From contig JASLWC010000011.1 in NCBI GenBank assembly GCA_030741055.1, positions 1 to 32,109 on the forward strand: 32,109 bases of DNA. Direction: 5' to 3'. Positions 29,960-32,109 of this stretch are shown in pieces. The stretch is from Prochlorococcaceae cyanobacterium ETNP18_MAG_14. Its GTDB lineage: Bacteria > Cyanobacteriota > Cyanobacteriia > PCC-6307 > Cyanobiaceae. Below the pieces are notes generated by a model. That model was not told where the DNA came from and did not search any database. It saw only the letters and a program-made list of their open reading frames with translations. Both the position numbers and the translations under genes were made by a program. Numbering within the stretch: the stretch's first letter is position 1; every line of letters starts with the position of its first letter.

Positions 29960-30100
29960 TAGGCTGCGCTCAGGAGAGCAGCGATATTTCATGGCAGGGC
30001 ATTAAGACCTATTGCCGCGTCTCAACGCTAGCGTTATGACATTAAGTGCGAGGGAACAAGCCTCCCCCAGATATATACCTGGGGGTTTTCCTTTTTATAG
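29960..30100 (+). ncRNA. Candidate structured small RNA
   Basis: GCTGCGCTC-AGGA-GAGCAGC hairpin, AACGCTAGCGTT palindrome (30024-30035), ending in CCCCCAG/CTGGGGG + TTTTCCTTTTT; no ORF of note. 5' end not determined. Confidence 0.35.
30064..30096 (+). terminator. Rho-independent terminator
   Basis: CCCCCAG-ATATATAC-CTGGGGG followed by TTTTCCTTTTT. Confidence 0.8.
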
Positions 30101-30133
30101 GTAAAGGGATCGCCGACCCGAAGGTTTAGTGGC

Positions 30134-30451
30134 CTAGTCGCCGGCCTGTTCAAACTGGCGCAGAAGATGGAAGGCCTTGCGCAAAACCAACACTGCTCCA
30201 ACTACGCCAAATGCCAGGGGGATGATCACGAATGGATTCGGAGGGATCATTTCTGAGACTCCGCTACCGCCCTGGAAAGTACTGGGGCAAGGAGCTAGAA
30301 GCATGATGCTTCCAAACACAAGGCACCAGCCGATGATTGAGAGAATTCCGTCGCGGGCTTTGCCTTCATAAAAACGATCAAGACCGGCAGGCCAGCCGAT
30401 GGATAGCAAAGCCAGACGTGTCAGGGCTTTTTTTTCTTCTTTGCGAAACAT
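30134..30451 (-). CDS. Small TM2-like membrane protein
   Basis: 105 aa; LLSIGWPAGLDRFYEGKARDGILSIIGWCLVFG resembles TM2-domain GxDRFYxG pattern; a further hydrophobic helix at NPFVIIPLAFGVVGAVLVL. Confidence 0.65.
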   Translation of the reverse strand: MFRKEEKKALTRLALLSIGWPAGLDRFYEGKARDGILSIIGWCLVFGSIMLLAPCPSTFQGGSGVSEMIPPNPFVIIPLAFGVVGAVLVLRKAFHLLRQFEQAGD

Positions 30452-30645
30452 GTTCGGCTAGAAACCTTTGTTGTTTGTTGATCAGAGATCTTAGGCCTTT
30501 TTTTTTCTTGTTGCGAGCTGTTCCCTTCTGGCTATAGCGACTGAAGCATTGTGGCGATAAACAAATTCTGCTCAGGATTAGCTCATACTCTCAAAAATAG
30601 TGAATGAAGAGTTGGATTTAGTCATTTTCAGCATTACCATTTGTA

Positions 30646-30825
30646 ATGGCAGCAAAGATAGGCAAGCAGCAAGTGCAGACCAAGGCTACAGGCTCTATGA
30701 TTACTAGAGAAGATATCTTAGTTAAGGCCCAAGAGACTTGTTTTGAGGAGCCAAGGCCTGTAGAGCTAACTTCAGATATTTTAGGTGGCAAAGAACAATT
30801 AATATGCGCTGATTCGAGGATGTAG
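30646..30825 (+). CDS. Unlisted 59-aa ORF with GG motif
   Basis: Own translation: MAAKIGKQQVQTKATGSMITREDILVKAQETCFEEPRPVELTSDILGGKEQLICADSRM*. Below the size cutoff of the supplied track. Confidence 0.35.
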   Translation: MAAKIGKQQVQTKATGSMITREDILVKAQETCFEEPRPVELTSDILGGKEQLICADSRM

Positions 30826-31110
30826 AGGCTGAAGATATCAGCTTTGAGATCTTTAGAATACCTGCAATTCAGAGCATTGGGCATTTTTCCCAAGTTCTAG
30901 TTATTGAATCCAAGCAACTCATTAGAGGGCGTAACGAAATAGAGTAAACTTTGTAACTTACCCCATGGTTACTAGGTGCTTATCTACTAGAGCTAGAATT
31001 AGATTTAATGTGTAACGCCGCATACGTAACTAGGTCACAAGCTTACGTCTAAACCAGCACACCACACACTGTTTATCAGCGCTATAAACAATCAGCTCCT
31101 ACATTGATAA

Positions 31111-31293
31111 ATGATTCCCTCCGCTGCTATTTTTGGGATTTTAAGCCTGCTTGGTTTTGCCTGCTTCGTCATAGTTGGTAGAAGCGACACCTCCGGAAGT
31201 TCATGGTTAATCCAGAAGGATAAACTGAGTCGTATCTCTAATGATGTCTCAACTGAACAACCAGTAGTTGCTTCATCTGAAGCTAATGAATAG
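31111..31293 (+). CDS. Small single-pass membrane protein
   Basis: 60 aa; IPSAAIFGILSLLGFACFVIVG TM-like segment, polar tail. Confidence 0.45.
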   Translation: MIPSAAIFGILSLLGFACFVIVGRSDTSGSSWLIQKDKLSRISNDVSTEQPVVASSEANE

Positions 31294-31344
31294 TTTCACA
31301 CCAGGAGTCAAAACTAATCAGCCACTTGCTAACGCCTTCCTCAA

Positions 31345-31620
31345 TTGAATAAAGCTAGTCTGGTCAACGCTATTGCTAAACGCACGAGGCAAAGCAAAAC
31401 TGATGTCTCTTTGGTGTTAGCGGCCCTCACTGATTCAATCATTGATTCGTTAGCGGAAGGCAAGAAGGTTTCTTTTCTAGGTTTTGGTTCATTTGAACCT
31501 CGCGAACGTTCTGCCCGTAAAGGTTTGAACCCGAAAACAGGCGAGAGCATTAAGATCCCAGCCAAACGTGTACCTGTTTTCAAAGCAGGCAAGTTGTTTA
31601 AGGATCGCCTACAAAGCTAA
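31345..31620 (+). CDS. hup: HU family DNA-binding protein
   Basis: 91 aa; MNKASLVNAIAKRTRQSKTDV..., KVSFLGFGSFEPRERSARKGLNPKTGESIKIPAKRVPVFKAGKLFKD; TTG start. Confidence 0.95.
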   Translation: MNKASLVNAIAKRTRQSKTDVSLVLAALTDSIIDSLAEGKKVSFLGFGSFEPRERSARKGLNPKTGESIKIPAKRVPVFKAGKLFKDRLQS

Positions 31621-31906
31621 AGCTTTTACTCCTATGTGAAGGCCTTAGGCGTGCAAGATTGATTTGATGCGCAAAGCAATGGCCGCTTTGTATTTATTTC
31701 AATCAGAGCTATTGCACAATGGGGTATAACTTCACGTTTAAAACAGGTAAAAGTCATCTTTGATTAGAAACCATAAGCAAAGTGCCTTGTCTCTCTGCAG
31801 TCTTCCTAGCTCTCTGAACCCTCCGATACCAAACGCCTCAGAGGTATAAGCAGTCAATGAAGACGTTCGATCTCAGAATTACAACTGGATTGATATCCAC
31901 TTTCGA

Positions 31907-32059
31907 GTGACTTTAGCTTTGGTATTTGTCGGAATTTTTCGCTTTTGGAAAAGGATAGGCACGCAAGATACAAAGCTCGGTATCCGTAGTTACATGATTT
32001 TTTCATTGCTCACAGTTCTCCTGCGAAATTGCTGGATTGCGTTCAACCTCATGAGGTAA
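31907..32059 (+). CDS. Possible small two-TM membrane protein (start uncertain)
   Basis: Open frame 31853-32059: VNEDVRSQNYNWIDIHFRVTLALVFVGIFRFWKRIGTQDTKLGIRSYMIFSLLTVLLRNCWIAFNLMR*. Only a GTG at 31907 gives a standard start. Confidence 0.35.
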   Translation: MTLALVFVGIFRFWKRIGTQDTKLGIRSYMIFSLLTVLLRNCWIAFNLMR

Positions 32060-32109
32060 AAAGTGCCTCTTTATCACATGAGCCAACATCTAATTGATCA
32101 GTATCTGAT

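Noticed and set aside
1-32109. tRNA, rRNA, CRISPR array, transposase or prophage
   Set aside because: No cloverleaf/T-loop consensus, regularly spaced repeats, integrase or phage structural genes were recognised on either strand; a tRNAscan/CRISPR-finder run would be needed to be sure.

Overview
The window looks like a chromosomal segment from a marine picocyanobacterium (Prochlorococcus/Synechococcus type). I infer this from protein content and gene order (menD-menB, glgA, murF/glmU, aroA, ubiD, murI-sds, acs, cyanobacterial DUF families); I could not run a search. Most of it is densely packed housekeeping genes: signal peptidase I, menaquinone/phylloquinone synthesis, an L,D-transpeptidase, glycogen synthase, MurF, GlmU, an MnmC-like methyltransferase, AroA, a UbiD-family decarboxylase, a ComB-like phosphatase, a nitrilase-family amidohydrolase, an N-acetylmuramoyl-L-alanine amidase, MurI, a long-chain prenyl diphosphate synthase, a HAD hydrolase, acetyl-CoA synthetase, a DUF1350 protein, peroxiredoxin Bcp, a DnaQ-like exonuclease, a nucleoside deaminase and HU. 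Between these lie AT-richer stretches (about 7.45-8.03, 21.4-23.3, 27.5-28.9 and 29.8-32.1 kb) with orphan small ORFs and many inverted repeats. I see no rRNA, tRNA, CRISPR, integrase or transposase. The items most worth a second look are: a perfect 39-nt palindrome next to the start of the gene before murF; a hairpin plus T5 ending a few bp from the deaminase ATG, with a 16-bp palindrome upstream; two short ORFs with double-glycine leader-like motifs (27965-28186, and a 59-aa ORF at 30646-30825 missed by the ORF track); a structured sRNA candidate at about 29.96-30.10 kb; a GTAAC motif cluster at about 30.93-31.03 kb; and an unlisted small membrane ORF near the right end. No clearly new multi-gene system is visible.
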